Positions 53,200-62,436 of a stretch of DNA of 64,000 bases are shown here, piece by piece. Location: assembly GCF_019774615.1 (NCBI RefSeq), contig NZ_CP081496.1, positions 3,224,001-3,288,000 of the forward strand. The letters are read 5' to 3'. The stretch is from Streptomyces sp. BHT-5-2 (lineage in GTDB: Bacteria; Actinomycetota; Actinomycetes; Streptomycetales; Streptomycetaceae). The notes beneath the pieces were generated by a model. It saw only the letters and a list, made by a program, of their open reading frames with translations, did not search any database and was not told the origin of the DNA. The position numbers and the translations under genes are program-made. Within the stretch, counting starts at the first letter, position 1, and each line of letters begins with the position of its first letter.

Positions 53200-54915
53200 G
53201 TGAATGCAGCGGCGCATCTGATGAACGGACCCGAGGGCGACGCCGAATTCTGGGCCAGCAGCGACTGGCGCGCGGAAGAGGAGTCTGTAAAGCGACTGCG
53301 CCAGCGGATCTACAGGGCCGCACGGAATGGAAACCTGAAGCAGGTGCGCAACCTGCAAAAGCTCATGCTGCGATCCAGGGCAAACGCCGTGACAAGTGTG
53401 CGCCGGGTGACACAGCAGAGCACCGGAAAGAAGACGGCGGGAATTGACGGGGTCGTTGCGCTGGCCCCGGAGGATCGAGGGCGTCTGGCACGGCAGGTCT
53501 TGGCCGAGCCGGAGATCTCCCCGAAGCCCGTCAAGCGTGTGTACATCCCGAAGGCCAATGGCAAGACCCGGCCGCTCAGAATCCCTGTCATTCGGGATCG
53601 CGTTAACCAGGCCAGGGTGAAGAACGCCCTGGAGCCGGAATGGGAATCGCGGTTCGAAGGGCGGAGTTACGGGTTCCGACCCGGTCGGGGCTGCCACGAT
53701 GCGATAGCCACGATCTTTGTGGTGTCGTCGCAGAAGAAGGCCAAACGCCTCTGGGTCCTGGACGCCGATCTGTCAGCGGCGTTCGACCGGATCAGTCACA
53801 GTCATCTCATGGACGCCATCGGCCAGTTCCCAGGCCGGCGGCAGATCAAGGGCTGGCTGCAGGCAGGAGTCATGGAGCGGGGCACTTACGCGCACACGGC
53901 CGAGGGCACCCCGCAAGGCGGTGTCATCAGCCCACTGCTGCTGAACGTGGCCCTGCACGGGATGGGGGAAGCGATAGGCGCGAACCTCTCCGGAGGAAGG
54001 CGCAAGGACTCCCCGGCTCTTGTTCGGTACGCCGATGACTTCGTGGTTCTCTGCACCACGGAAGAGGAGGCGTGGGGGATGAAGGCCGAACTGGCAAAAT
54101 GGTTGGAGCCGAGGGGCTTGTCCTTCAACGAGGACAAGACGAAGGTCGTGCATCTCAGGGACGGCTTCGACTTCCTCGGCTTCAACGTCCGCCGGTATGA
54201 CGGCAAGATGCTCATCAAGCCGAGCAAGGATGCAGTGCAGCGCGCCAAGAGGAAGATCAAGGACTCCATCCGCCGACACAACGGCGCACCGGCCGAGAGG
54301 CTGGTGGGTGACCTGGGCCCCTTCATCCGGGGATGGTCGACCTACTACCGGCACGTTGTCTCGACAAAAACCTTCAGCAAGCTGGACAACTTCACGTACC
54401 AGGCCCTATGGCGATGGGCCTGCAAGGGGCACACCACCAAGACAGGGGTATGGCTCAGGCAAAGGTACTGGGGTCAATTCCATAAGGGACGCGCGGACCG
54501 GTGGGTCTTCGTATCCGCCGAGCGGTATTTGCCGAAGTTCGCGTGGACCGGAATCGTCCGGCACGTGCTCGTGACGGGAACACACTCCCGGGACGATGCC
54601 GAGCTGGAAAGCTACTGGAGGGAACGGGCCCGGAAACGGATGCCGCAGACTGAATCCAAGAGGATTCTGTCTCTTGCGGCTCGCCAGAAGGGACTGTGCA
54701 CCAGATGCGGGCAGGACCTGATCGAGGGCGCGGGGTACGACCCCGACGACGTCAACGACTGGGCGAGGTGGTTCACGGCCAAGTACCGCGCCATCCACGT
54801 GCACCACCTCACCTACCACAGCAAGGGCGGAACAGACGACCCGAGCAACCTGGTGGTCATTCACACGCAATGCCACCGGCAACTTCACGCCGGTGACCGG
54901 AAAAGGGAACCATAG
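53200..54915 (+). CDS. ltrA: Group II intron reverse transcriptase/maturase with HNH endonuclease
   Basis: 571 residues from GTG 53200, with a G6 run nine bases upstream; the longer frame upstream is intron RNA. RT blocks: RVYIPKANGKTRPLRIPVIR, RSYGFRPGRGCHDAIATIFV, LDADLSAAFDRISHSHLMDA, AEGTPQGGVISPLLLNVALH and the active-site ALVRYADDFVVLCTTEEEAW. Maturase domain X follows (GWSTYYRHVVSTKTFSKLDN), then an HNH nuclease (CTRCGQDLIEG, HVHHLTYHSKGGTDDPSNLV, THCHRQLHAG-like end). All domains complete: it should splice the intron and cut target DNA for reverse transcription. Confidence 0.9.
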   Translation: MNAAAHLMNGPEGDAEFWASSDWRAEEESVKRLRQRIYRAARNGNLKQVRNLQKLMLRSRANAVTSVRRVTQQSTGKKTAGIDGVVALAPEDRGRLARQVLAEPEISPKPVKRVYIPKANGKTRPLRIPVIRDRVNQARVKNALEPEWESRFEGRSYGFRPGRGCHDAIATIFVVSSQKKAKRLWVLDADLSAAFDRISHSHLMDAIGQFPGRRQIKGWLQAGVMERGTYAHTAEGTPQGGVISPLLLNVALHGMGEAIGANLSGGRRKDSPALVRYADDFVVLCTTEEEAWGMKAELAKWLEPRGLSFNEDKTKVVHLRDGFDFLGFNVRRYDGKMLIKPSKDAVQRAKRKIKDSIRRHNGAPAERLVGDLGPFIRGWSTYYRHVVSTKTFSKLDNFTYQALWRWACKGHTTKTGVWLRQRYWGQFHKGRADRWVFVSAERYLPKFAWTGIVRHVLVTGTHSRDDAELESYWRERARKRMPQTESKRILSLAARQKGLCTRCGQDLIEGAGYDPDDVNDWARWFTAKYRAIHVHHLTYHSKGGTDDPSNLVVIHTQCHRQLHAGDRKREP

Positions 54916-54937
54916 CCAACCGGCCAGAGGCCCGCTT

Positions 54938-54971
54938 GAGCCGTATGCGGAGAAACTCGCACGTACGGTGT
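54938..54971 (+). ncRNA. Group II intron 1 domain V
   Basis: 34 bases starting GAGCCGTATGCGG, with a GAAA tetraloop and closing strand CTCGCACGTACGGT. It folds into the expected hairpin with the catalytic AGC-like triad region (GAGCCG). It lies 20 bases after the reverse-transcriptase stop codon. Confidence 0.8.
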
Positions 54972-55145
54972 GCGCCGTGAGGCGCTTCGTTGTATCCCCG
55001 ACTCAATCGGGAGGAACTTGGAGGAATGTTTCTGGGTCACCTGACTTACCTAAGGGCTGTCCCGCAATGACGTGGCAGCGATGGTGCGAGCCGTTGATCG
55101 GGTAGGCGGGTGAGGGGCCAGGCGCTGGCCGCTTACCCTCGTGTA

Positions 55146-55802
55146 GTGGAGAAGTCCTGGGAGTCGCCGAATAGCACCGATGCCCTGGTGAGTGCGTTTC
55201 CGTCCCGGCTTGCTGGTGACGTCCGGAGTGTTCTGGCAGTCGTACCGGACGGCAGGCTCTCATCGGCGGACCCGTTGAATGTCGAGGTGTGGGGTGAGAC
55301 TGTCACCATCCCCTATCGGATCTACCACGATGAGCCGAACGCTGACGTGGTGCGTTCACTGCCCGGGATCCAGCAGGTGATCTTGCACTGCCTGTACTCC
55401 CGGCACTGCGATGGCAGGGCCCGTCAGCGTCACCTCGAACAGATCGTGAGGCTTGACGAGGCATGGGTGGTCCCGTTCGTCGTGCAGCTGGCCGGCGAGT
55501 ACGTGGTGGAGATCCTTGAGGCGATCTACCGAGGGCTGCCCGGACTCGGTGTCCCGGACTCGGTCCAGCGCGGACTCTATGGGGAGTTCATCGCTCGGAA
55601 TCCTGCGTTTTTCGCCAGCACGGAACGACGTGTGGTGAGCTACTGGTCCTGCTACTACCGCTGGAAATACCCGGAGTTCGGCACGTATCCGGGAAGCTCG
55701 CTGGCGGAAGCGTTTCGGGCCGCCGCCTCGGAACGGGCGGGCGCACCATGGCCCCGCCACACACCGGCCCCACTGGTGAACACAGACGGACAGACGACCT
55801 GA
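55146..55802 (+). CDS. Passenger gene of IS unit D, unknown function
   Basis: 218 residues from GTG 55146 (GTG 55110 is an alternative). Soluble, mixed composition: NVEVWGETVTIPYRIYHDEP, GIQQVILHCLYSRHCDGRAR, VVPFVVQLAGEYVVEILEAI and VVSYWSCYYRWKYPEFGTYP. Codon bias is normal and the gene converges on the transposase with 12 bases between stops. I do not recognise the family. Because the terminal repeats enclose it, it should move with the element. Confidence 0.6.
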   Translation: MEKSWESPNSTDALVSAFPSRLAGDVRSVLAVVPDGRLSSADPLNVEVWGETVTIPYRIYHDEPNADVVRSLPGIQQVILHCLYSRHCDGRARQRHLEQIVRLDEAWVVPFVVQLAGEYVVEILEAIYRGLPGLGVPDSVQRGLYGEFIARNPAFFASTERRVVSYWSCYYRWKYPEFGTYPGSSLAEAFRAAASERAGAPWPRHTPAPLVNTDGQTT

Positions 55803-55814
55803 GCCCTCCACCGT

Positions 55815-56582
55815 CTATCCGGTGAGGGCCAGGTTGTGCAGGCGGGCGATGCCGAGCATCGCGTGATGGACGCCAGCGCCTTTGAGCCGGCAGTCGCGCA
55901 GAATCTTCCAGCCCTTCATACGGGCGAAGGCGTGCTCGACCCGGGCGCGCACCTGCTTGTGGGACTTGTTGTGGGCTTCCTTCCACGCGGGCAGTTCCTC
56001 GCCCTTGCGGCGGCGGTGGGGCATCACGAGTCCGGTTCCGGGGTAGCCGCCGTCGGCGATCGTCAGGGTCCTGCCCACGGCAGCCTTCGCGCCGGACTCA
56101 GCCCACGCCTTGCAGTCGTTGCGGTTGCCTGGCAAGGGTCGGCCGACCACGACGATCATGTGGGTGTCGGCGTCGGTGACGACCTGGTGGTTGGTGGAGT
56201 ATCGATAGTTCTTCGACTGCTCGGCCACCGTGTGGTCACGGGTGGGTACCAGGGTGCCGTCCACAATGAGCACGGCGTCCTTCGCGAAGCGGAGCCGGGG
56301 CTGCAATGCGAGGAGCGGACCGAGCTGATCGATGATCCGGTCAGCTGCGGACTTCGAGATCCCGAACAGTAGGGCCAGCTGGCGCATCGTCAAGTTCGTG
56401 CGCCAATAGGTCGTGACCAGCAGCACCCGATCTTCCAGCGACAGACTCCAGGGCCGGCCCCGGCGCACCCCGTCGCCGCCCTCGCGGCGCAGCGCCGTCA
56501 CCAACTTGCGGAAGCAGCGCGGACTCAGGCCCGTGAACGGGCCTATCCAGGACGGCTCCGACGCCGTGATCACACCAGCCAC
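55815..56582 (-). CDS. IS5-family (ISL2-like) transposase
   Basis: 255 residues from ATG/GTG 56582. The HTH (MRQLALLFGISKSAADRIID) is followed by the DDE core: Asp in AVLIVDGTLVPTRDHTVAEQ, Asp in TLTIADGGYPGTGLVMPHR, Glu in VRARVEHAFARMKGWKILRD. KNYRYSTNHQVVTDADTHMI lies between the first two. Complete and probably active. Confidence 0.85.
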   Translation of the reverse strand: MAGVITASEPSWIGPFTGLSPRCFRKLVTALRREGGDGVRRGRPWSLSLEDRVLLVTTYWRTNLTMRQLALLFGISKSAADRIIDQLGPLLALQPRLRFAKDAVLIVDGTLVPTRDHTVAEQSKNYRYSTNHQVVTDADTHMIVVVGRPLPGNRNDCKAWAESGAKAAVGRTLTIADGGYPGTGLVMPHRRRKGEELPAWKEAHNKSHKQVRARVEHAFARMKGWKILRDCRLKGAGVHHAMLGIARLHNLALTG

Positions 56583-56626
56583 ATCAAGAACATCTCATTC
56601 GTGGCCAGCCGTTACGGGACAACCCT

Positions 56627-58125
56627 TAGGACTGCCGACTTGGTCGGACAAACTCGTGGCCGAAGTAGTTCGCATGCTTCTTGAGGCGTACTACGACGTC
56701 CAGTTCTCCGACCACTCCCACGGATTCCGTCCCGGCCGGGGCTGTCACACCGCGCTGAGCGAGGTGGAACGGTACTGGACGGGAACCCATTGGTTTGTTG
56801 AGGGCGATATCTCCGACTGCTTCGGCAGCCTTGACCATAGCGTCATGCTGTCGATCCTCTCGGAGAAGGTCCACGACGGCCGATTCCTCCGGCTGATCGG
56901 GCACATGCTCAAGGCTGGATACCTGGAGGACTGGCGCTGGAATGCGACACTCAGCGGTGCTCCGCAGGGTGGCGTGGCCAGCCCGATCCTGTCGAACATC
57001 TACCTTGACCGGCTCGACCAGTTCGTTGAACAGTCGCTGCTGCCCGAATACAACCGCGGCCGGCGTCGACAGCCGAACCCGGAATACCGAAAGCTGGAGC
57101 ACTGGATCCAAGGGGCAAGACGGCGCGGTTGTCGGAAATCGGTGCGCGAGCTTGAGCCTCGCCGCCGAGCCTTGCCGAGCCAAGACCCCAACGATCCGGA
57201 CTACCGGCGGCTTCGGTACGTCCGCTATGCCGACGACTGGCTGCTGGGATTCGCCGGGCCCAGGCACGAAGCAGAGGAGATCAAGTCGAAGATCCGGACG
57301 TTCCTGCGAGAAGAACTCAAGCTGGAACTCTCCGAACCCAAGACGCTGATCACACACCCCACCAGCCAGGCGGCGCGCTTCCTCGGCTACGACATCAAGT
57401 CCCAATACGCCAACGACAAGATCACCGGCAACCGACGGGCAGTCAACGGCTCCATTGGGTTGTTCGTACCCAGACAGGCGATCAGGCAGCGATGCGCGCT
57501 CTACATGAGTAAGGGAAAACCGGCGCTAAGAGGCTCGGTGATGCGTGACGATGACTTCACTATCGTTGCGAAGTATCAGTCTGAGTTTCAAGGTGTCATC
57601 CAGTACTACCTCCTGGCCCAGGACGTCTTTCGCCTGGGCAAGCTCCGGTGGGTCATGGAGACTTCGATGCTGAAGACCCTGGCAGGGAAACACCGCAGCA
57701 CGGTCACGAAGACGGCTCGAAAGTACAAGAGACTGATCGAGACGCCAGACGGTCCGCGCACCTGTTTCCAGGTCACGGTTGAACGCGATCGAGGGAGGAA
57801 ACCGCTGGTCGCCCGCTTCGGCGGGATCCCACTCAAACGACAGCGCCCTGCGACCCTCACCGACCTCAAACCCGTGATGGCCAGCAGCAAACGCAACGAG
57901 CTGATCCATCGGCTCCTTGCGGGATGTTGTGAAATGTGCGAATCCCGGACGCAGTTGGAAGTGCACCACGTTCGGAAACTCGCGGATCTCAACCGGCCAG
58001 GGCGGCGAGAGAAACCGGCATGGGTTCGTCTTATGGCCATGCGACGGCGGAAAACCTTGGTGATCTGCCGCCGCTGTCACGAAGGCATCCACGCCGGACG
58101 GCCCACCGCGCCCAAACGGGCGTGA
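56627..58125 (+). pseudogene. ltrA: Group II intron 2 reverse transcriptase, 5' part cut off by IS unit D
   Basis: About 500 residues from LGLPTWSDKLVAEVVRMLLE onward. RT blocks SHGFRPGRGCHTALSEVERY, WFVEGDISDCFGSLDHSVML, SGAPQGGVASPILSNIYLDR and YVRYADDWLLGFAGPRHEAE, then domain X and an HNH nuclease (CEMCESRTQLEVHHVRKLAD, VICRRCHEGIHAG). The first RT block and the 5' half of the intron RNA are missing: what precedes the IS is exon and intron 1 sequence. The IS's TA duplication lies in the Leu codon at the break. Differs from intron 1's protein, so it is a different lineage. Confidence 0.8.
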
Positions 58126-58133
58126 TCACTGGA

Positions 58134-58221
58134 GAGCGGAATGCGGGGAAACTCGCCCGTTCCGTTCGGGAAGGGGCCGTCGGAAAAGGACCTCAGCCTG
58201 AGGCACCTCGTCGGCGGCCTA
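58134..58221 (+). ncRNA. Domains V and VI of group II intron 2
   Basis: The domain V hairpin starts GAGCGGAATGCGG and closes with ACTCGCCCGTTCCGTTCG around a GAAA loop (58134-58168). A domain VI-like stem (GCCGTCGG...CCGACGGGGT-like arms around GGACCTCAGCCTGAGG) leads to a probable 3' end at CCTAC near 58221. The 3' end of this intron is intact while its 5' end is lost. Confidence 0.7.
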
Positions 58222-58236
58222 CTTCACTCTGAGGGG

Positions 58237-58262
58237 GGCCCGGCGCAGTAATGCGCCGGGCC
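58237..58262 (+). terminator. Stem-loop terminator
   Basis: An 11-bp perfect stem GGCCCGGCGCA / TGCGCCGGGCC with a GTAA loop, directly downstream of group II intron 2. It may be the intron's original insertion site, since some bacterial introns prefer the base of such stems, or the stop signal of a lost gene. Confidence 0.6.
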
Positions 58263-58393
58263 TACCCGACAACCGCTGGTCAGCCGTGGGGGTAGGGTCC
58301 GAAACTTCGCGGCCGCTGCGCTTGTGTTGCCGGTATCGTCCGGTCTCCCGACCAGCCGCACCGGCGGCCAGCGCAGTGCAGAGAGCGATTCCC

Positions 58394-58555
58394 ATGACCA
58401 GCCAGCAAGCAACGACGACCCTGTGGCGCCCCACCGGCCCCAAGGAGCTGGACCTGGTTCGAGAGCTGAACTGGCGTGCCTGGCCACCCCGGCTGCCCGA
58501 GCAGCCCTTCTACCCGGTCCTCAATGAGGTGCACTGTCGACGGGGCGATATTGAG
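58394..58555 (+). pseudogene. N-terminal fragment of a crystallin-J1-like Streptomyces protein
   Basis: ATG 58394 begins MTSQQATTTLWRPTGPKELD, LVRELNWRAWPPRLPEQPFY and PVLNE. This matches the start of proteins labelled ADP-ribosylation/crystallin J1 in Streptomyces. After about 45 residues it runs into the IS481 fragment, so the rest was lost by insertion and deletion. Confidence 0.55.
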
Positions 58556-58833
58556 TCTCGCAGCGAGCTGACCGGCCCTTCCCGCAGACGTAGTCGCAGG
58601 CTGACGTACCTCTTCGTCATGGTCTTGGGTGTCTTGGCCGGAGAGCTCCGCGGTCGTGAGGATCGGTCCTGCATGGACTCGCCTGCGAGGTAGCGATCGA
58701 CCCAGCGCTTCACGGTCGGCCAGGACACCTGGAAGCGGGCCGCGACTTCGCTGATTGGCCAGCCGTCGTCAGCGACGGGTCGAGCGACTTTCAGCCGGTG
58801 GCGCGGGGTGAGGGCCGCGTTCGAATGCGACAT
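58510..58833 (-). pseudogene. IS481-family transposase N-terminal fragment
   Basis: Starts MSHSNAALTPRHRLKVARPV and continues DDGWPISEVAARFQVSWPTV, KRWVDRYLAGESMQDRSSRP, the IS481 helix-turn-helix head. Beyond about residue 70 the frame is unrelated. The DDE core is absent. It truncates the crystallin-J1-like gene on the opposite strand. Confidence 0.7.
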
Positions 58834-58920
58834 TTCTGAGCTCCTAGACAGGCTGAAAGGCCGGCCATGGTGTGTGGCCGGCCCTTCAGCTTGGAGATAT
58901 GCGGGGAGGGATAGTGCAGG

Positions 58921-59286
58921 TCAGTCGACCGGGGAGACTCGGATGAGGTTGCCGTCAGGGTCCGTAATCACGAACGTGCGGCCGAAGACAGCATCATGCG
59001 GCTCCTGCACAACGTGGACCCCCTTCGAGGCCCACCTCGTGAAGATCTCGTCAATCGCCTGCGATGGCCCCGGCACCATGAGTCCGATCTCTGTCGTACG
59101 AGGGAGGCTCGGGACCGCGTGCTCGCTGTAGCCCGTCCACAGTGCGAACAGGACACCGGGGGCAGCTTCGAAGGCTACGTAGTGGGGACTGGTGAAGGTC
59201 GGTTCGATCTCGAACAGGTCGCTGTAGAAGGCGGTGGCGGCCTCGGCGTCGCGGACGCCGATCAGGAACAGGTTCGGTGCGGGCAT
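58921..59286 (-). CDS. VOC-family (glyoxalase/bleomycin-resistance fold) protein
   Basis: 121 residues from ATG 59286 (GGAG upstream). Two beta-alpha-beta-beta-beta halves: NLFLIGVRDAEAATAFYSDL with ALWTGYSEHAVP, and TEIGLMVPGPSQAIDEIFTR with FGRTFVITDPDGNLIRVSPV. D-P-D-G-N-x-I is the family's last-strand mark. Substrate unknown; homologues bind antibiotics or act on small aldehydes. Divergent from a WYL regulator with 96 bases between, which probably controls it. Confidence 0.8.
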   Translation of the reverse strand: MPAPNLFLIGVRDAEAATAFYSDLFEIEPTFTSPHYVAFEAAPGVLFALWTGYSEHAVPSLPRTTEIGLMVPGPSQAIDEIFTRWASKGVHVVQEPHDAVFGRTFVITDPDGNLIRVSPVD

Positions 59287-59382
59287 GGAGTGCTCCTCAA
59301 CTCGTTGATTTCTCGGCCCAGCACCCAGTGGATCACCCAATCGCGACGGAACCTGTCACCTTTTCTGAGAACATGGGTAAGC

Positions 59383-60348
59383 ATGAAGGCTTCAAGGCTC
59401 CTGCATCTCCTGCTGCTCCTGCAGACCCGTCAGCGGCTCACTACCACGGAGCTCGCCGCGCGTCTTGAGGTGTCCCGGCGGACTGTGCTGCGGGACGTCG
59501 AGGCGCTATCGACAGCGGGCGTGCCCGTCTATGCCGAACGTGGGCGGAACGGCGGGATCGTCCTGCTCCCCAGTGCACGGCTCAGCGCATCCCATCTGGA
59601 ACCACCAGAACTGGAGGCCCTATCCGTGGCCGGCTTGGACAGCGCACTACGTGAGCGAATGGGCCTAACTGCGGCGTGGGAGTCGGCCGAGCGCAAGATC
59701 GCCGCCTGCCAGGCTGCAGCCCCTGAGTCGCCGAGCCCGCTGCGGCTGGCTGACCTTGTGCTTGTCGACAGCACCGCGTGGTTTGCTGCCCCCCAGGCAG
59801 CGGTCGAAGTATCGGATCTGGCCTCGACCCTGCGACACCGGCGACGCCTTCGAATCCAGTACCGGCGCAGCGCCGAGAGCCAGGCCTCGACACGGGTGGT
59901 CGACCCGTACGGGATCGTGGCGAAATCAGGTCGCTGGTATCTCGTCGCCGATGACCAGGGCGACAGCCGGCTGCTCGCTCTGGAACGACTGTCGGCCTTC
60001 GAACAGCTAGACGCACCAGCCGTGCTCCAACCAGGCGAAACCCTCCGCACCAGATGGGCCGAGTTGAAGAAACGCACTGAGGAGCAAGATCGCGTGAGCG
60101 TGACCATCCGCCTGCCGGAAAAGGGTCTCGACCTGGCGCGGCGCATCCTCGGCACCCGCATCCACCATGTCTCCGACGCGGAAAAAGGCTCGTGCGTCGT
60201 CGTCGTGCGCTACCCCGACATCGAGTCGGTGCGTCAGCTTCTTCAGTTCGGCGACCACATCGAGGTGCTCGCCCCTGAGACGGCCCGCGCACGCATCAGT
60301 CAGCTCGCCAGGGACCTGGCTGACAGACACTCAACCCCCGCATCGTGA
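59383..60348 (+). CDS. HTH/WYL-domain transcriptional regulator (YafY-like)
   Basis: 321 residues from ATG 59383. N-terminal winged HTH (LTTTELAARLEVSRRTVLRD, VEALSTAGVPVYAERGRNGG), a WYL domain (TLRHRRRLRIQYRRSAESQA, VVDPYGIVAKSGRWYLVADD) and a WCX tail (VVVVRYPDIESVRQLLQFGD). WYL proteins bind nucleic acid or small ligands and regulate neighbours. The divergent VOC gene is the obvious target. Intact. Confidence 0.85.
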   Translation: MKASRLLHLLLLLQTRQRLTTTELAARLEVSRRTVLRDVEALSTAGVPVYAERGRNGGIVLLPSARLSASHLEPPELEALSVAGLDSALRERMGLTAAWESAERKIAACQAAAPESPSPLRLADLVLVDSTAWFAAPQAAVEVSDLASTLRHRRRLRIQYRRSAESQASTRVVDPYGIVAKSGRWYLVADDQGDSRLLALERLSAFEQLDAPAVLQPGETLRTRWAELKKRTEEQDRVSVTIRLPEKGLDLARRILGTRIHHVSDAEKGSCVVVVRYPDIESVRQLLQFGDHIEVLAPETARARISQLARDLADRHSTPAS

Positions 60349-60867
60349 TTGCCGTCAGGGCAGAATCAGGGAACCGTGTTCCGCTGTTCCCTGGCCGTCT
60401 CGTCTGCCCCACAGGTGCCATCGACGCGAGGCCCAGACCGAACACGGTGCAGAGCACCGTTCGCTCTGATTGCCGCCACCGGCCGGGCCCGGCTCCGTTG
60501 GCGGGCCGTTCAGAGCGCCACTTCGGTCTTCGGCGCCGCAGTCGCCGGCACCGCCCCGCATGCACACATGCGTGCGAACTTTCAGATACGAGTTTCGCGC
60601 CAGGCGTGCGCCGGGCCCACGCCTGGCGCGATCTTCCGCGGCGATTGTCTGAACTCGGCAGAGTGGCAGCCATTGCGCGCGCCGCCTCCGCGACCCTGCC
60701 TGCGACCGTCCCAAGGTTCTTCGCCCGCCGGTCCACTCACGAGCGGCACTCGGGCGCTGGCGCGGCGTGCCTGCGCCCGAGTGCCGTTCTGGAGGCCCGG
60801 CACGCAACGGGGGTCCACGCTGCCCCGGGCATGGCGGCAAGCGTGGTGCGGGCCGGGCGTGGCCCTG
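60349..60867. other. Intergenic, no supported gene
   Basis: About 520 bases between the WYL gene and the end of the efflux gene that reads toward it. Long open frames exist on both strands but reflect high G+C. A possible stem CGAGTGCCGCTC-type repeat near 60740-60785 could terminate the efflux transcript. Confidence 0.45.
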
Positions 60868-62337
60868 TCAGGCAGTGTCGGCCCGGCGTTGGGTCGGCAG
60901 GAGGAACACCAGTGCGGTGACGGCTGCCAGGACGACCGCGTTGAACACTGTCGCGATGCCGAATCCGTGCGCGTACACGCCGACCTGGCCGGTGCGTGCG
61001 CTGCCAAGGGCGTTGTAGAACAGTACGCCGATGACGGCCACTCCAAGTGCACCGCCGACCTGTTGGGCGGTGGACAAGGCGCCGGAGGCCAGGCCGACGT
61101 GGTCCTCGTCGATCCTGGAGAGGATGGCGTTGAGCAGCGGGGTCTGCAGGAGTCCTTCTCCGAAGCCCTGGACGATCAGGCAAGGCATGATGATCCAGGC
61201 GTTGAGGTGTGCGCCGGCGGCCAGTGTGGCCGCGATGGTGGCTGCGAATCCGAGCAGTGCGATGGCCGCGCCGGCTTCCAGTACCCGGCGTCCGTGCCGC
61301 CTGATCAGACGGCCTGCCAGCAGGCTGGCGAGGAAGAAGGCGATGGCTTGTGGGGTGTAGACGAGTCCGGTGGCTACGGCGGACAGTCCGAGCCCGTCCT
61401 GGAGCGTGATCGACAAGATGAGGAAGAAGGAGTTGAGGGCGCTGTAGTAGATCAGGATCAGCACCAGGCCGGTGAGGAAGGCTCGTTGGCGGAAGAGTTT
61501 CGGCTCCACCAGAGGAGAGCGTCCGGACTGGCTGACCCGGCGCTCCACCCACGCCAGTGCCGCCAGTGCCAGGACTGCCCCGGCCAGGCAGAGCCAGGTC
61601 CAGGTCGGCCAGCCAACCTCCCTTCCTTCGATCAGGGGGAAGACCAACAGGAACAGTGCGACGGTCAGGACCACGGTGCCAGCCGGGTCCAGACGGCGGG
61701 CCTGGGGGGCGCGGGACTCCGGGAGCAGTCGTGCTGACAGCAGGAGTGCCACGGCGCCGATCGGAACGTTGATCCAGAACACCGGGCGCCAGCTGGTGCC
61801 GAACAGGTCGCTTTGGACGAGCAGGCCGCCGAGTACCTGTCCGACGATGGTGGACATGCCGATCACCGCGCCGAGGATGCCGTAGGCGCGGCCTCGGCGG
61901 CTCTCCGGGAGCAGGACCTGGATCATCGCGAAGACCTGTGGGAAGAGCAGCGCGGCGCCCACGCCCTGGACCAGGCGGGCAGCGATGAGCACCCCCGCGG
62001 TGGGCGCGAGCCCGCAGGCGAGCGAGGCGACCGTGAAGACCAGCAGGCCGGTTTGGAAGATGCGCTTGCGTCCGTACAGATCGCCCAGGCGTCCTCCGGT
62101 CACCAAGGTCACGGCATAGGTGAGTTGGTAACCGGCCAGGACGAACTGCACCTCGGCGTCCGTGGCGTGCAGATTGCGTTGGATGGCGGGGGCGGCGATC
62201 AGAACGATGAACACATCCATGATCGCCATGAAGGTGCCGGACATGGCCACCAGCACTGCGCGCCAGGTGCGGGTGGTGTCGTGAAGCGCGTGCTCTGCCG
62301 ACGCTGGAGCAGCGGCTGGCGTGCGTGCGGAGGTCAT
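60868..62337 (-). CDS. DHA2-family (14-TM) MFS efflux transporter
   Basis: 489 residues from ATG 62337. Signature blocks: MAIMDVFIVLIAAPAIQRNL in helix 1, LVTGGRLGDLYGRKRIFQTG (motif A), and WRPVFWINVPIGAVALLLSA after helix 6. TAQQVGGALGVAVIGVLFYN is a late conserved helix. It exports an unknown compound with proton antiport. Divergent from an XRE regulator; the shared 99-base region holds a likely operator. Same family as the transporter at 10.1 kb but clearly a different sequence. Confidence 0.88.
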   Translation of the reverse strand: MTSARTPAAAPASAEHALHDTTRTWRAVLVAMSGTFMAIMDVFIVLIAAPAIQRNLHATDAEVQFVLAGYQLTYAVTLVTGGRLGDLYGRKRIFQTGLLVFTVASLACGLAPTAGVLIAARLVQGVGAALLFPQVFAMIQVLLPESRRGRAYGILGAVIGMSTIVGQVLGGLLVQSDLFGTSWRPVFWINVPIGAVALLLSARLLPESRAPQARRLDPAGTVVLTVALFLLVFPLIEGREVGWPTWTWLCLAGAVLALAALAWVERRVSQSGRSPLVEPKLFRQRAFLTGLVLILIYYSALNSFFLILSITLQDGLGLSAVATGLVYTPQAIAFFLASLLAGRLIRRHGRRVLEAGAAIALLGFAATIAATLAAGAHLNAWIIMPCLIVQGFGEGLLQTPLLNAILSRIDEDHVGLASGALSTAQQVGGALGVAVIGVLFYNALGSARTGQVGVYAHGFGIATVFNAVVLAAVTALVFLLPTQRRADTA

Positions 62338-62390
62338 GGAACCATGCTGCCCACCCCGGGAAAGGGGGACCAGACACAGATTATGCTGGT

Positions 62391-62423
62391 ATCCAACTCG
62401 ACAGCCTCAAACGCGGGTTGGAT
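62391..62423 (+). promoter_or_regulatory. Candidate operator between efflux gene and regulator
   Basis: An inverted repeat ATCCAAC-N19-GTTGGAT, centred in the region between the two divergent starts (62337 and 62437). Placement and symmetry fit binding by the dimeric XRE regulator encoded to its right. Confidence 0.45.
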
Positions 62424-62436
62424 TCATGGCGGGGGT

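Larger units (their letters stand above)
52527..55017 (+). mobile_element. Group II intron 1 (approximate 3' end)
   Basis: The 5' end GTGCGAC (52527) fits the GUGYG consensus. About 670 bases of structured RNA precede the reverse-transcriptase gene in domain IV. Domain V lies at 54938-54971, and a domain VI-like hairpin (CCCGA-CTCAA-TCGGG) follows. The 3' splice site is probably the AAC near 55017. Both ends and the protein look intact, so the intron may splice and retrohome. Confidence 0.8.
55053..56626. mobile_element. IS5-type unit carrying an extra gene (copy D), 1,574 bp
   Basis: Ends AGGGCTGTCCCGCAATG (from 55053) and CGTTACGGGACAACCCT (to 56626) are inverted repeats (14 of 17), flanked by TA at 55051-55052 and 56627-56628. 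Inside are a transposase on the minus strand and a convergent plus-strand gene of 219 codons. A plain IS of this group is about 850 bp, so the second gene is a passenger. The unit split the reverse transcriptase of group II intron 2. Confidence 0.7.

Noticed and set aside
53200..58125. Diversity-generating retroelement or retron reverse transcriptases
   Set aside because: Both have maturase domain X and HNH domains and are followed by domain V RNA; they are group II intron proteins.
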